Below are positions 38,294-46,200 of a stretch of DNA of 46,200 bases, in pieces. Under the pieces are notes generated by a model. It was not told the DNA's origin. It did no database searches and saw only the letters and a program-made list of their open reading frames with translations. A program made the translations under genes and the position numbers. Source of the stretch: Saprospiraceae bacterium (GTDB lineage Bacteria; Bacteroidota; Bacteroidia; Chitinophagales; Saprospiraceae). Within the stretch, counting starts at the first letter, position 1, and each line of letters opens with the position of its first letter. The DNA lies in NCBI GenBank assembly GCA_016714785.1, contig JADKCC010000043.1:1-46200 (forward strand), in the 5' to 3' direction.

Positions 38294-38299
38294 ATATTC

Positions 38300-39079
38300 A
38301 TGTACCATAAAAAAATAGTCATTCCTTTTGTTTTTAGTTTATTCCTTTTGGCTTGTGACTCAAAACCAAAAATAATCGTTGCGGATGAAACACCTATAAC
38401 AGCGTCAGCAACTCAAGAGAATGCGGTAATGCCACAAAGTGCGATTGGAAATGCCACAACACCATCTGCTGATGTCCATCAAGTTGTAGCCAATGAAGTC
38501 ATGCAAACGGAAAGATATACTTACTTAAATGTGTCAGAAGCGGGTAAATCTTTTTGGATAGCAACAGCAAAAACTGATGCTACAAAAGGACAAACCTATC
38601 TATATCGAGGTGGACTAATGAAGACCAAATTTGAAAGTGTAGAATTCAAGCGGACCTTTGATACCATTTATTTAGTAAGTAACATCATCAGTGCAACGGA
38701 GCATCCAGGAGGTAATCTGAATGGAGGCGCTGTAAGTCCATCAGGTGGGCAACCGGCAGTGTCTTCAGGTGTCCTGCCTGTGGTAAAAGATGCTGTGAAG
38801 CTATCAGAATTGATGGCCAATAAAACAAAATACGAGGGCAAAGTAATCACCGTCACGGGCGAATGTGTCAAAGTAAATAATGGTATTATGGGTAAAAACT
38901 GGGTACACATACAGGATGGTTCCAAGGAGAAAGGTAAAGCATTGGATCTAACAGTTACCACCAATCTAAATATACCTGTAGGAAGTAAAGTGGCACTGAA
39001 TGGTAAAATAACGCTAAATAAAGACTTTGGTGCTGGTTATAAATATGAAATCATTATGGAAGATGCAGCGGGGAAATAG
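38300..39079 (+). CDS. Lipoprotein with C-terminal OB-fold domain
   Basis: A 259-residue lipoprotein. The lipobox is FLLACD (Cys at about 19). A low-complexity linker follows (Ala/Thr/Gln-rich, to about 65), then a beta domain (about 70-130, TYLNVSEAGKSFWIATAKTD) and an OB-like domain (about 155-255) with GKVITVTGECVKVNNGIMGK, NWVHIQDGS and GSKVALNGKITLNKDFGAGY. OB domains of this kind occur beside multiheme cytochromes and in nitrite-reductase accessory proteins such as NrfJ. It starts 6 bp after the barrel gene. It probably sits at the outer membrane and helps assemble or dock the cytochrome. Confidence 0.83.
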   Translation: MYHKKIVIPFVFSLFLLACDSKPKIIVADETPITASATQENAVMPQSAIGNATTPSADVHQVVANEVMQTERYTYLNVSEAGKSFWIATAKTDATKGQTYLYRGGLMKTKFESVEFKRTFDTIYLVSNIISATEHPGGNLNGGAVSPSGGQPAVSSGVLPVVKDAVKLSELMANKTKYEGKVITVTGECVKVNNGIMGKNWVHIQDGSKEKGKALDLTVTTNLNIPVGSKVALNGKITLNKDFGAGYKYEIIMEDAAGK

Positions 39080-39107
39080 ATAACAGTTCACGTAATAATT
39101 AAATAAA

Positions 39108-40121
39108 TTGTCCCATAGAGCAATACTGAACCTACTTTTACTGCTAACTACTTCGATAGGTTGGAGTCAATCCCCTCATGGCGAAAAGCTAAGAATTGAT
39201 TGTGCCCTATGTCATAATCCTTTAAATTGGACATACGACAAACTACAATCATCTTTTGATCATAATAATACGGAATTTCCGCTTAAAGGACAACATAAAA
39301 ATCTGGACTGTAGGACATGTCACGAGTCACTGCAATTCGAAGCTACAGAAAGTAGTTGTTTTACTTGTCACAATGACATTCATCAACAAACAGTAGGTAA
39401 TGATTGTGCGAGGTGTCACAATGAAACATCATGGGTAGTGGAAAATATTACCAAAATGCATGAACAAACATCTTTTCCGTTAATAGGCGTCCATTCCATT
39501 GTGAATTGCGATGCTTGTCATCAGAGTGAGACGAATGTAAGATTTAGTCCTATCAATCCGGAATGTATATCCTGTCATCTTAACGATTATACTTCAGCCA
39601 AAATGCCAGATCATGTGGGACAAAATTTCCCAAAAGATTGTTCTTTGTGCCACAAACTGACAGGGTCAGCATGGAATGCTAGTGGTATTGTGCACAGTTT
39701 TTTTCCACTAGAACAAGGTCACCAAATTAGTGATTGCACAATATGTCATTTAACAACTACTTATTCTGATACAAAACCTGATTGTATAAATTGCCACACT
39801 TCCGATTTTCAAAATGCAAAAAATCCAGATCATACCTTGTTTCCTAAAGAATGTAACCTTTGTCATACACTAGCCATTGGCTGGATGCCGGCATCATTTT
39901 CAAATCATGATAGCAGATTTCCTATCTATTCAGGCAATCACAAAGGTGAGTGGGATCAATGTATTGATTGTCATACAATTGCCGGCGATTACAATACCTT
40001 TAGTTGTATTCAATGCCATGAACATAATAATGCATCTAAACTCGCTAAAGAACACGATGAAGTCGGAGGCTATCAGTTTGTAAGTACTGCATGTTTTGGG
40101 TGTCATCCTAAAGGGGATTAG
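39108..40121 (+). CDS. 13-heme cytochrome c, short paralogue of the giant cytochrome
   Basis: A TTG start and a signal peptide ending GWSQ precede 13 CxxCH motifs in 337 residues. Every one of the first 13 hemes of the protein at 31202 has a counterpart here in the same order, with the same landmarks (CALCHNPLNWTY near the start, ARCHNETSWVVENITKMHE, QSETNVRFSPI, VHSFFPLEQGHQISDC). It ends VSTACFGCHPKGD as the giant does. It is the last gene of the cluster, 28 bp after the lipoprotein gene. Either the ancestral short form or a capping or partner cytochrome is possible. Confidence 0.93.
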   Translation: MSHRAILNLLLLLTTSIGWSQSPHGEKLRIDCALCHNPLNWTYDKLQSSFDHNNTEFPLKGQHKNLDCRTCHESLQFEATESSCFTCHNDIHQQTVGNDCARCHNETSWVVENITKMHEQTSFPLIGVHSIVNCDACHQSETNVRFSPINPECISCHLNDYTSAKMPDHVGQNFPKDCSLCHKLTGSAWNASGIVHSFFPLEQGHQISDCTICHLTTTYSDTKPDCINCHTSDFQNAKNPDHTLFPKECNLCHTLAIGWMPASFSNHDSRFPIYSGNHKGEWDQCIDCHTIAGDYNTFSCIQCHEHNNASKLAKEHDEVGGYQFVSTACFGCHPKGD

Positions 40122-40527
40122 GACAATTGCATGAAATGATCATAGAAGAAGCAGGATTGCAGGGTAATTGATAGGAAAAGCACTTCAATAAATGCAAATT
40201 TAGTTTAAGATATAATTATTTTTGTTATATTTTACCTCTATATTGTTTATAACCATTACTTTTGTACTACCAACCAACACTAAAGAATATTATATCATCA
40301 TTTTTGATGTGTTGGCCTGTCTCATAGGTCTCTTTCAGAAAATACACATCCTTGCTGAAATGTACAGCAATTTTAGCTTAGTTAGTTAATAGAACATAAA
40401 AAAAAATGTGCCAAGGTGTCTTTATGGCATTAAACTTGTACATACATAAATAGAAAAGGCCCTCCACTTTACAGCGAAGGACCCTTTTCTAAAACTCCGC
40501 GATTGTTTAGCTTAGTTTGGAGACCAA
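40122..40527. other. 400-bp gene-free stretch
   Basis: No coding frame is evident between the end of the cytochrome cluster and the orphan gene on the other strand. It contains the terminator hairpin at 40452-40490. Confidence 0.5.
40452..40490 (-). terminator. Hairpin terminator after the second orphan gene
   Basis: AGAAAAGG (40452-40459) pairs with CCTTTTCT (40483-40490), with a partly paired interior. It is 38 bp past the stop of the gene at 40528, matching the position of the terminator after its paralogue at 306-671, though the stem is weaker. Confidence 0.55.
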
Positions 40528-40899
40528 CTAAACATCGCTCGACATAGTAGGAGAAGTTCCGTTCGAAAGAGCAGGTCTTCTCCTGTCTTTTTTACGGGTT
40601 CCTCCTATTGCCAAGTACTCTGAACTACTCGTTCCGAATTTAGCAGCAGTACCTTTGAAGAAACGGTCATTGAGGTCATTCACCTCACGCTCCATCTCTC
40701 GTAACTCTGCTCTTTCAGTCTGAGCTTCAGCGGAAACTTTGTTTACACGCAGCATCTTAGCCTCTAGGGCATCAATAGCTGTTTTGTAGGCCGCGGCACT
40801 AAGGCCGTTACCCAAATCCATTTCAGGGTCCTGGCTCACCATACCCTGCCATCTCGATTTTGCCACATCCAGGGACATGGACTTACGTCTGATTAACAT
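40528..40899 (-). CDS. Small hypothetical protein, paralogue of the gene at 306-671
   Basis: A 123-residue basic protein. The order of conserved pieces is as in the paralogue: N-terminal basic patch (IRRKSMSLDVAKSRW), DPEMDLGNGLSAAAYKTAID, a helical ELREMEREVNDLNDRFFKG stretch, then FGTSSSEYLAIGGTRKKDRR and a disordered tail. It also has its own flanking non-coding DNA and a hairpin after the stop. The function is unknown. It lies just downstream of hsdR but is separated by 266 bp and need not be linked to restriction. Confidence 0.75.
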   Translation of the reverse strand: MLIRRKSMSLDVAKSRWQGMVSQDPEMDLGNGLSAAAYKTAIDALEAKMLRVNKVSAEAQTERAELREMEREVNDLNDRFFKGTAAKFGTSSSEYLAIGGTRKKDRRRPALSNGTSPTMSSDV

Positions 40900-41165
40900 A
40901 AAAAAATTATTGGTTACTCTTTGACGGTAAATGGATCTCGCGTGTCAACTGATTACCGATATATCTTTATATATCTACTTGATTACATTCTAGACCACAA
41001 AAATAATTCATATTATGATATTTCCTAACATAATTTATTGATTAGTTACAATTATACGTAATAAATGACAAGAAATAACAATAAATGACAAGAAATAACC
41101 TATCATAATATCACTTCAAAATCATCGATTTTCTATTCTTGAACCGCTGTTTTATAAAAATCCTT
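40900..41165. other. Gene-free stretch with a 20-bp tandem direct repeat
   Basis: ATAAATGACAAGAAATAACA (41061-41080) is followed at once by ATAAATGACAAGAAATAACC (41081-41100). The rest is AT-rich leader of the minus-strand orphan gene and the 3' side of hsdR. The meaning of the duplicate is unknown. Confidence 0.6.
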
Positions 41166-42707
41166 TCAATTTTTCTGATTTTTCTTAAAGTTTTCAGCTT
41201 GTTCAAATATTTCAACATACACTTCATCCCGTTCCACAGGTGGATATCCGAATTCATCCAATAATAAAATCAAACCCACTTTCAAAGCTGATTTGATGTC
41301 GTCTCTTTTATTCCAGTCAGGAAATTTGGCTTGACCATCAACTAAATCTTTTACTGCTTTGGCTAATTCAATTAATTTATCTTCGGGATACTTAAAGTCA
41401 TACTTCACACATAGTTCTAAAAGGATATCATAAAAAGCTTTTTCTTCAAAATCAATACCCAATTTCTCTCCAGCTCCAAACTCTCGATGTACTTCCCAAA
41501 TCAAATTGGTCAGTTGTTCTGCCATTTCTTCATATACTTCACTTCTGAGCACATCTGCTTCATCCCGTTCATTATACTTCTCTACCAAAAACTGCATTTT
41601 CTTAGTAAAATCAACGCCTTTGACTTTATTTACTTTTTTGATTTCATTTATGACCTTTGCCAAAAGTTGCTGTAATAACTTGATCTTTGTATTAGGCAAT
41701 TTTATCTTATCAATTTTTGCTAAATATTCATCATCAAAGAGATCTTGCTCCGTAGTATCTTCATTGCCAAGTTTAAATATTTCTTCAACACCATCACTTT
41801 GCAAAGCATCTTTAATCATTTCGCGCACTTTTGCATTCATCTGAGCGGTATCTGGTGCATTCCCTTTAGTCAATTTAAACACTATAGATCTTATAGCGAT
41901 ATAAAAATGTGTAAAATCTCTTTCTTTATTGGTTAGGCTTTCACTTCCTGCACAAATATCATAAGCTGCCTTCAATCTTTTGACCAAACCCATAAATCGG
42001 GTTTCAATATCTTTGGTTTTCTGTACAAACTCCGCTGCCATGTTCAGTACATTCAACTGCTCCATTGGACTACCATCAAAATACTTAGCATGATCAAATT
42101 TGTACATGATTTTGCCCAATAAATCTAAATGATCTCTCACTACGATCAGGGACTGCACTATATCTTCAAAGTTATCTTCATCTCCCTTATTATACTTTGC
42201 AAGGGCCAGATTCATTTGTTTTTTAATCCCAATATAATCTACAACAAGCCCTTTGGATTTGCCTTCATATTTCCTATTAACACGTGAGATCGTTTGTATC
42301 AAATTGTGTTGTTGTATCGGTTTATCTATATATATGGTATCCAGAAAAGGCACATCAAAACCAGTCAACCACATATCCACCACAATAGCAATTTTGAAAT
42401 CTGACTTCTCATCCTTAAACAATCTATCCAATTCTTTCCGATACTCCTTCGTCCCCAACAAATCATACAACTCCTTAACATCATCCTTATCCCGAGTCAT
42501 TATCATCTTCACCTGGGTCGGCCGAAGCTCCTCCTGGGTCGGCCGAAGCTCCTGCTTCGGCGAATCACCATCAAGAAGCTCCTTCCGGGTCCCCAAGAAG
42601 CTCCAGCTTCGGCGAATCTCCATCAAGAAGCTCCAGCTTCGGCGAATCTCCATCAAGAAGCTCCAGCTTCGCCGAATCTCCATCAAACACACACCCAGTA
42701 AACTCAT
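41166..42707 (-). CDS. hsdR: Type I restriction enzyme R subunit, C-terminal part
   Basis: The conserved HsdR sequence starts at about 42505 (VKMIMTRDKDDVKELYDLLG) and includes IAIVVDMWLTGFDVPFLDTI and helicase motif VI QHNLIQTISRVNR, then the C-terminal helical domain to 41166. The first 65 or so codons of this frame read through the 30-bp REP-type repeats in a meaningless frame (MEIRRSWSF repeated). It is separated from the N-terminal part by one base: removing one base of CCCC at 42591-42594 puts the two parts in a single frame. HsdR is the ATP-dependent DNA translocase and nuclease of type I systems; hsdM and hsdS are not in the window and may lie upstream beyond 46200. Confidence 0.9.
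   Translation of the reverse strand: MSLLGVCLMEIRRSWSFLMEIRRSWSFLMEIRRSWSFLGTRKELLDGDSPKQELRPTQEELRPTQVKMIMTRDKDDVKELYDLLGTKEYRKELDRLFKDEKSDFKIAIVVDMWLTGFDVPFLDTIYIDKPIQQHNLIQTISRVNRKYEGKSKGLVVDYIGIKKQMNLALAKYNKGDEDNFEDIVQSLIVVRDHLDLLGKIMYKFDHAKYFDGSPMEQLNVLNMAAEFVQKTKDIETRFMGLVKRLKAAYDICAGSESLTNKERDFTHFYIAIRSIVFKLTKGNAPDTAQMNAKVREMIKDALQSDGVEEIFKLGNEDTTEQDLFDDEYLAKIDKIKLPNTKIKLLQQLLAKVINEIKKVNKVKGVDFTKKMQFLVEKYNERDEADVLRSEVYEEMAEQLTNLIWEVHREFGAGEKLGIDFEEKAFYDILLELCVKYDFKYPEDKLIELAKAVKDLVDGQAKFPDWNKRDDIKSALKVGLILLLDEFGYPPVERDEVYVEIFEQAENFKKNQKN
42522..42687. repeat. REP-like 30-bp repeats at one side of the RAYT insert
   Basis: Three exact-length copies (starts 42597, 42627, 42657) of a 30-bp unit containing GAAGCTCCAGCTTC, a near-palindrome with 6-bp arms around CC. 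Diverged copies precede them (42522-42590; GGCCGAAGCTCCTCC and GAAGCTCCTGCTTC variants). Both the HsdR-plus-RAYT frame and the C-terminal HsdR frame stay open across them. Confidence 0.85.
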
Positions 42708-45223
42708 AAGCCAAATCCCCTTCCGCCAACCGTGCCTTACTAGGATTATTCAAAATATACTTCACTGTAGTGTCAAAATGGTCTTCATCTCTGATAAACC
42801 GATCCCAATACTCAGGCATCCAAAACTTATCTGCATCATCATCTATTCCCAGCCCATATTCCTTGTTATTTGCCAATGCCCATTTACCAGTAAACGACTT
42901 CCATGACTGAATGATGCGAACAAGATCGCCTGTAGTCTTGATGAGTACATGCACATGATTGGGCATGATAGACCAAGCGATTAAATCGTACTTATCCCCA
43001 TCGTGGTGGCGAAGTGCATTCATCATGACTTCTGCCATTTCTTTTTTACTTAATGCACAGCTTCCCAATCCTTGATCCAACCAATATTGATATTTTTTTC
43101 GTCTTTCTATGTCTTTATTATCATTAGAAAGTAAGTGGATTTCTTTTTCGATATCTTTTAGCACTTTCTGTGGTAAGCTATCTGCCAATCTGAATGTGAT
43201 AAACTGAATCAAACCTTCTTTATTGCGGTGTGGTAGATTGCATCTATGCCACTCTTTGCGTAGGCCGAAGTCAGTGGTGAAGTGGGCAGCGTAGCTTATG
43301 GGCTTGTTTTCGCTTTCTAGTTCGGTTTCTAGGAAGTCTTGGATTTGTTCTTTTGATGCGTAGGGAAAGTTGGAGCTTGGAATTTCGTCGAAGCTATTGT
43401 TTGGAGTTTCGTCGAAGCTGGAGCTTCTCTCACCCAGGAGAGAGATGATATTTTTATACAGTGCGTAGGCGATTTCGCGACTGCTGCAAACGAACATGGC
43501 TTTGCCTAACACGGTGGACCCTTCGGAAACTCGAGTAGTATAATGCTGGACAAAATCTTCGGCGACTGCTTGTAAGCGTTTAGGATCTCCAAGGATGGCA
43601 TTCATTTTTGCCGATTCTTCTTTACTTTTATCTATCTGAAATTCATTGGCACCTGCTGCTGCGGATTCTTCGTAATATCGTTCTATCTTTTCGAGTTCGG
43701 TATTGTTTAGGGCTACTTTGGCAGCACGACCTTCATATACGATTCTTACGGTGATCTCGTCTTTGACAGATTCGGTCATGGTATAGGCATCTACTACCTT
43801 ACCGAAAACATCAAGCGTTGCATCTATGGGTGTCCCTGTAAATCCCACGTATGTGGCTTTGGGCAATGAGTCATGTAGATACTTAGCAAATCCAAATGAC
43901 TTGGTGACACCTTTTTCTGTGATTTTTATCTTTTGATCTAGATTCGTTTGGCTACGGTGGGCTTCATCAGAGATGCAGATGACGTTGTTTCGGTCGGTGA
44001 GTAACTTGGTATCTTCTGTAAACTTATGTATCGTAGTCAAAAATACGCCACCACTTTGCCTTCCTTGGAGCAACTCTCTGAGATGGGCACGACTCTCTAC
44101 GCTCACCACCAGATTGTCTCCGATAAACTTTTTGGCATTGGTAAAAGTTCCAGCCAACTGATCATCCAGGTCTGTCCTGTCTGTTATTAAGACAATAGTA
44201 GGACTACCGAAATCAGCACTTCGCATCAGCAATCGAGTGAGATATAGCATGGTATAACTTTTGCCACAACCTGTCGCTCCGAAATAAGTGCCACCCTTGC
44301 CATCACCTTCAGGTTTGCGTGCAGTTCGGATACTTTCGAACAATGCTCGAGCTGCGTAATATTGTGGATATCGACAAACTATTTTTTCATCCTTCTTAGA
44401 ACTATCAGGTATAAATATAAAGTTGCGAATGATATCTCTTAATCTCCCTCTATCAAACATCCCTGGGTTCGGTGAAGCTCCAGCTTCACCGTATCCTAAA
44501 AGCCGAGAAGAACCAGCTTCACCTAACTTATTCCAGGCATAATAAAAAGCATAAGGCGCAAACACCGACCCAGCCTTACTATTTACCCCATCACTTATCA
44601 CACAGAAGGCATTGTATTTATAGAGTTCCGGAATATCTCTACGATACCTTATCGTCAGCTGTTTCCAAGCATCATACACCGTCGCTTCTTCTCGGATGGC
44701 ACTCTTAAACTCAAACACCACAAGTGGCAAACCGTTAATATAAAGAATGCCGTCGGGTATGCGTTTTTCGGTGCCAGATATCTCCATTTGTGTCACAAAC
44801 TTATAGATATTCAAATCTTTGGCGTAGGTTTCTTGTGGATCAGCAAAGACAGTTATCAGTTCGTCATTAGCAGGGATACGATGGTTATGGAGACCACTAT
44901 AATCTAGAAGTTGTATGTATATATCTTTCTGACTACGGTCTTCACGTTTCAGTATAAAACCATCAGATACCATCTTCATAAAGGTCTTATTACTTTCGTA
45001 CAGATCAGATGCGGGGAGAGAATGTAACTGTAAGATGATGGATCTTATCTCGGTGGCAGTGATACCTTCGTGTCCATATTGAGCCTCCAAAAAAGCCATC
45101 AAGTCTGCTTCTATCAACACGTCATCAGGCCGACGGATGATGGACTGCCCTAGTTGATGAGCGTATCCTTGTTGCCCCAATGAATTGTAACACCTGTTCT
45201 AATCTGTCTTCTGTGAATTTCAT
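42571..45223 (-). CDS. hsdR: Type I restriction enzyme R subunit, N-terminal part with an inserted RAYT domain
   Basis: The true start is ATG at 45223 (MKFTEDRLEQVLQF), which fits HsdR. The annotatable open frame starts at TTG 45180, because CCCC at 45175-45178 carries one base too many; with GGG on the coding strand the sequence reads FIGQQGYAHQLG, as expected. Counting from 45180, the nuclease motif RIPDGILYINGLPLVVFEFK is at about 138-157, Walker A GATGCGKSYTM at about 300, ISDEAHRSQ at about 400 and GFTGTP at about 440. From about 583 (LGERSSSF) HsdR sequence stops and an insert begins: REP-like repeats, then a RAYT domain, then REP-like repeats again. With both G corrections the gene spans 45223-41166, about 1,351 residues. 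Confidence 0.88.
42690..43275 (-). mobile_element. RAYT (REP-associated tyrosine transposase, Y1/HUH) domain nested in hsdR
   Basis: In the hsdR frame, about residues 637-830 (from TTG 45180) match the RAYT family closely: EWHRCNLPHRNKEGLIQFIT, FRLADSLPQ, LDQGLGSC, then the HUH motif IMPNHVHVLI (about 42945-42972), SWKSFTGKWA, and MPEYWDRFIRDEDHF (about 42785-42830) with the catalytic Tyr; it ends KARLAEGDLAYEF. No ATG lies between the upstream HsdR sequence (GKAMFVC) and the RAYT start, so as read it can be made only as a fusion. Both HUH histidines and the Tyr are present. REP-like palindromes flank it on both sides, as with free-standing RAYTs. Confidence 0.88.
43414..43427. repeat. REP-like palindrome at the other side of the RAYT insert
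   Basis: GAAGCTGGAGCTTC, the complement of the palindrome in the repeats at 42597-42687, lies at the HsdR/insert border; diverged pieces (TTTCGTCGAAGC twice) follow at 43375-43413. Confidence 0.8.
44471..44490. repeat. REP-like palindrome inserted in the nuclease/helicase linker of hsdR
   Basis: GGTGAAGCTCCAGCTTCACC has 9-bp arms around CC, and a partial copy (GAACCAGCTTCACC) follows at 44509-44522. It is translated in frame as LGEAGSSRLLGYGEAGASPN, between AFYYAWNK and GMFDRGRLRDIIRNF, where HsdR relatives have unrelated residues. Confidence 0.8.
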
Positions 45224-45267
45224 GATGGATAAAATTTATCATCCTCCCATTTTAGGGATTGTTTATA

Positions 45268-45815
45268 TTATATTTTCGAATGTTGATTGATTTGTTCATT
45301 GCGTATGATGTGTTCATAATAATTGCGTTGCAATAATTTACCATTAAATGGTGTCCACCCCATGTTTTTTACGCCACGAATATATTCTACCGTCACAATA
45401 GATTGAAACGCACCAACCATATCACCAACGGTTTTATTTTTAATATCACCGTTGGGGTAATCCCTGTGGTTGCCTTTTTGGGTATTGTTCATCATATTAC
45501 CGGTATCCTAAGGATACCCTTACGGAAATGGGACCACAAAGGCGCCCTACGTTCCAAAATGGCGTGAAATGATTGGGCATTACAAACTATATTCGGTATG
45601 ATTGGATATTTTGTAAATCGTTCCCGAGGCAATTTCAACCATTCATTTTCAACCTCGTTCCTGCATCATTACATATCATTTGCTTGTCAGTTTATTTTGC
45701 CGACAATGCACCCCTATCCTGGTTTCAAATGGTAATAAATACAATCCTGCCTGCGAATAATCATATCCTTTCAGGCCGGATGCTGCGTCGATGGTGGATG
45801 TTTGGATTTATGGCA
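45268..45815 (-). pseudogene. Decayed RAYT-like (Y1) transposase upstream of hsdR
   Basis: Fragments in different minus-strand frames line up with the other common RAYT subfamily. From 45815 down: NIHHRRSIR, then LKGYDYSQAGLY, FITI and NQDRGALSAK, TDKQMICNDAGTRLKMN, MPNHF (a HUH motif broken by one missing base), RRAPLWSHFRKG, then from 45495 GDMVGAFQSIVTVEYIRG and LLQRNYYEHIIRNEQ with the catalytic Tyr region. At least four frameshifts and stops are present. It ends 45 bp before the hsdR start. Confidence 0.75.
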
Positions 45816-46200
45816 TGGAATTATAGAATTAATCTTACAGAATCATTGAACATATCTGTGATCTGATTTGTTATTCTTTTGAAATAGATTCCTCGAAATC
45901 ATTTGTCGCCTGTGTGCCTAATCATTTTCCACAAACCAATTGTAGCCAAGGTCTCTTTTTACCCAAATTAAAATGACTTAAAGGGATTATTTCATCAAAC
46001 GTAATATCTCTTGTCCTAATCCTTGTTTATTCAGGCGATCTAAGAATTTCATTCAATTTAGTATAAGATGTTCTTCTTCACGTATTGATCATCAGATTTT
46101 GGGTGAATGTATGGGTTTCGTTGAAAAGTGTAATCTATTTCTTGCCTTGAGTTAGAAACATACCTAAATTTCTAGATTCTGAATACACACAGTCTTCTCT
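45816..46200. other. Gene-free right end of the window
   Basis: No reliable coding frame or RNA gene is seen; it may hold the upstream side of the decayed transposase and intergenic DNA. Confidence 0.4.

Noticed and set aside
42253..42906. Plus-strand 217-residue open frame
   Set aside because: It is antisense to hsdR and the RAYT insert; its repeated KKLQLRRISI comes from the 30-bp repeats.
45573..45866. Plus-strand 97-residue open frame near the right end
   Set aside because: The opposite strand carries recognisable RAYT fragments over the same bases, so this is a shadow.

Overview
The window looks like a chromosome segment of an AT-rich Bacteroidota bacterium, most like the Saprospiria/Chitinophagia side of the phylum. 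The reasons are type IX secretion (T9SS) C-terminal sorting tails on two secreted proteins, DUF3570, DUF4266 and DUF2202 proteins, A-rich leaders without strong Shine-Dalgarno sites, and several ECF sigma factors. No rRNA or tRNA gene was recognised. The assignment is by pattern recognition only.

Layout. 1-2.2 kb: a small orphan gene with a clear terminator, then nine copies of a non-coding 123-bp tandem repeat carrying two hairpins each. 2.3-5 kb: a DGPF/YCII protein with an ECF42-type sigma factor and a membrane protein; a 67-bp inverted repeat (914-980 and 4914-4980) brackets the repeat array and these genes. 5-8.5 kb: DUF1003 protein, ferritin-like/VIT iron transporter, DUF2231-like membrane protein, and an outer-membrane protein on the other strand. 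8.5-14.7 kb: ECF sigma factor with an inner-membrane-anchored partner, then a secreted T9SS protein, ApbE, a DUF4266 lipoprotein, a DUF3570 barrel and a LytTR regulator. 14.7-19.4 kb (minus strand): secreted T9SS protein, two DUF2202 ferritin-like proteins, and an ECF sigma factor with a membrane protein. 19.9-23.9 kb: a tight three-gene electron-transfer operon (b-type membrane protein, Fe-S/FAD/NAD(P)H oxidoreductase, 23-heme cytochrome c). 24-30.9 kb: a patchwork of acetyltransferase, CPBP-family protein, cupin, a truncated RAYT, an IS21 remnant, a duplicated ~348-bp palindrome-rich block, an orphan secreted protein and a broken outer-membrane protein gene. 31.2-40.1 kb: a 73-heme cytochrome of 1,819 residues, an outer-membrane barrel, an OB-fold lipoprotein and a 13-heme cytochrome. 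40.5-46.2 kb: a paralogue of the first orphan gene, then a type I restriction gene hsdR with a RAYT-family HUH transposase domain lodged inside it, and a decayed second RAYT upstream.

How the genes fit together. Two multiheme clusters, an iron transporter with a ferritin-like domain, two DUF2202 proteins and ApbE suggest a cell with heavy investment in extracytoplasmic electron transfer. One cluster could pass electrons from NAD(P)H through flavin, Fe-S and b-heme to a periplasmic 23-heme protein. The other has the parts list of an outer-membrane conduit or extracellular wire. The giant cytochrome is built from repeated ~74-residue, three-heme units (222-bp period, seen exactly several times); its first 13 hemes correspond one to one to the whole 13-heme neighbour.

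Caution. At nine places a conserved gene is broken by exactly one base at or next to a homopolymer, and restoring that base gives a family-like full-length protein. Most are probably sequence errors. This matters for hsdR: with two single-G corrections it becomes one open frame of about 1,351 codons, HsdR-RAYT-HsdR.
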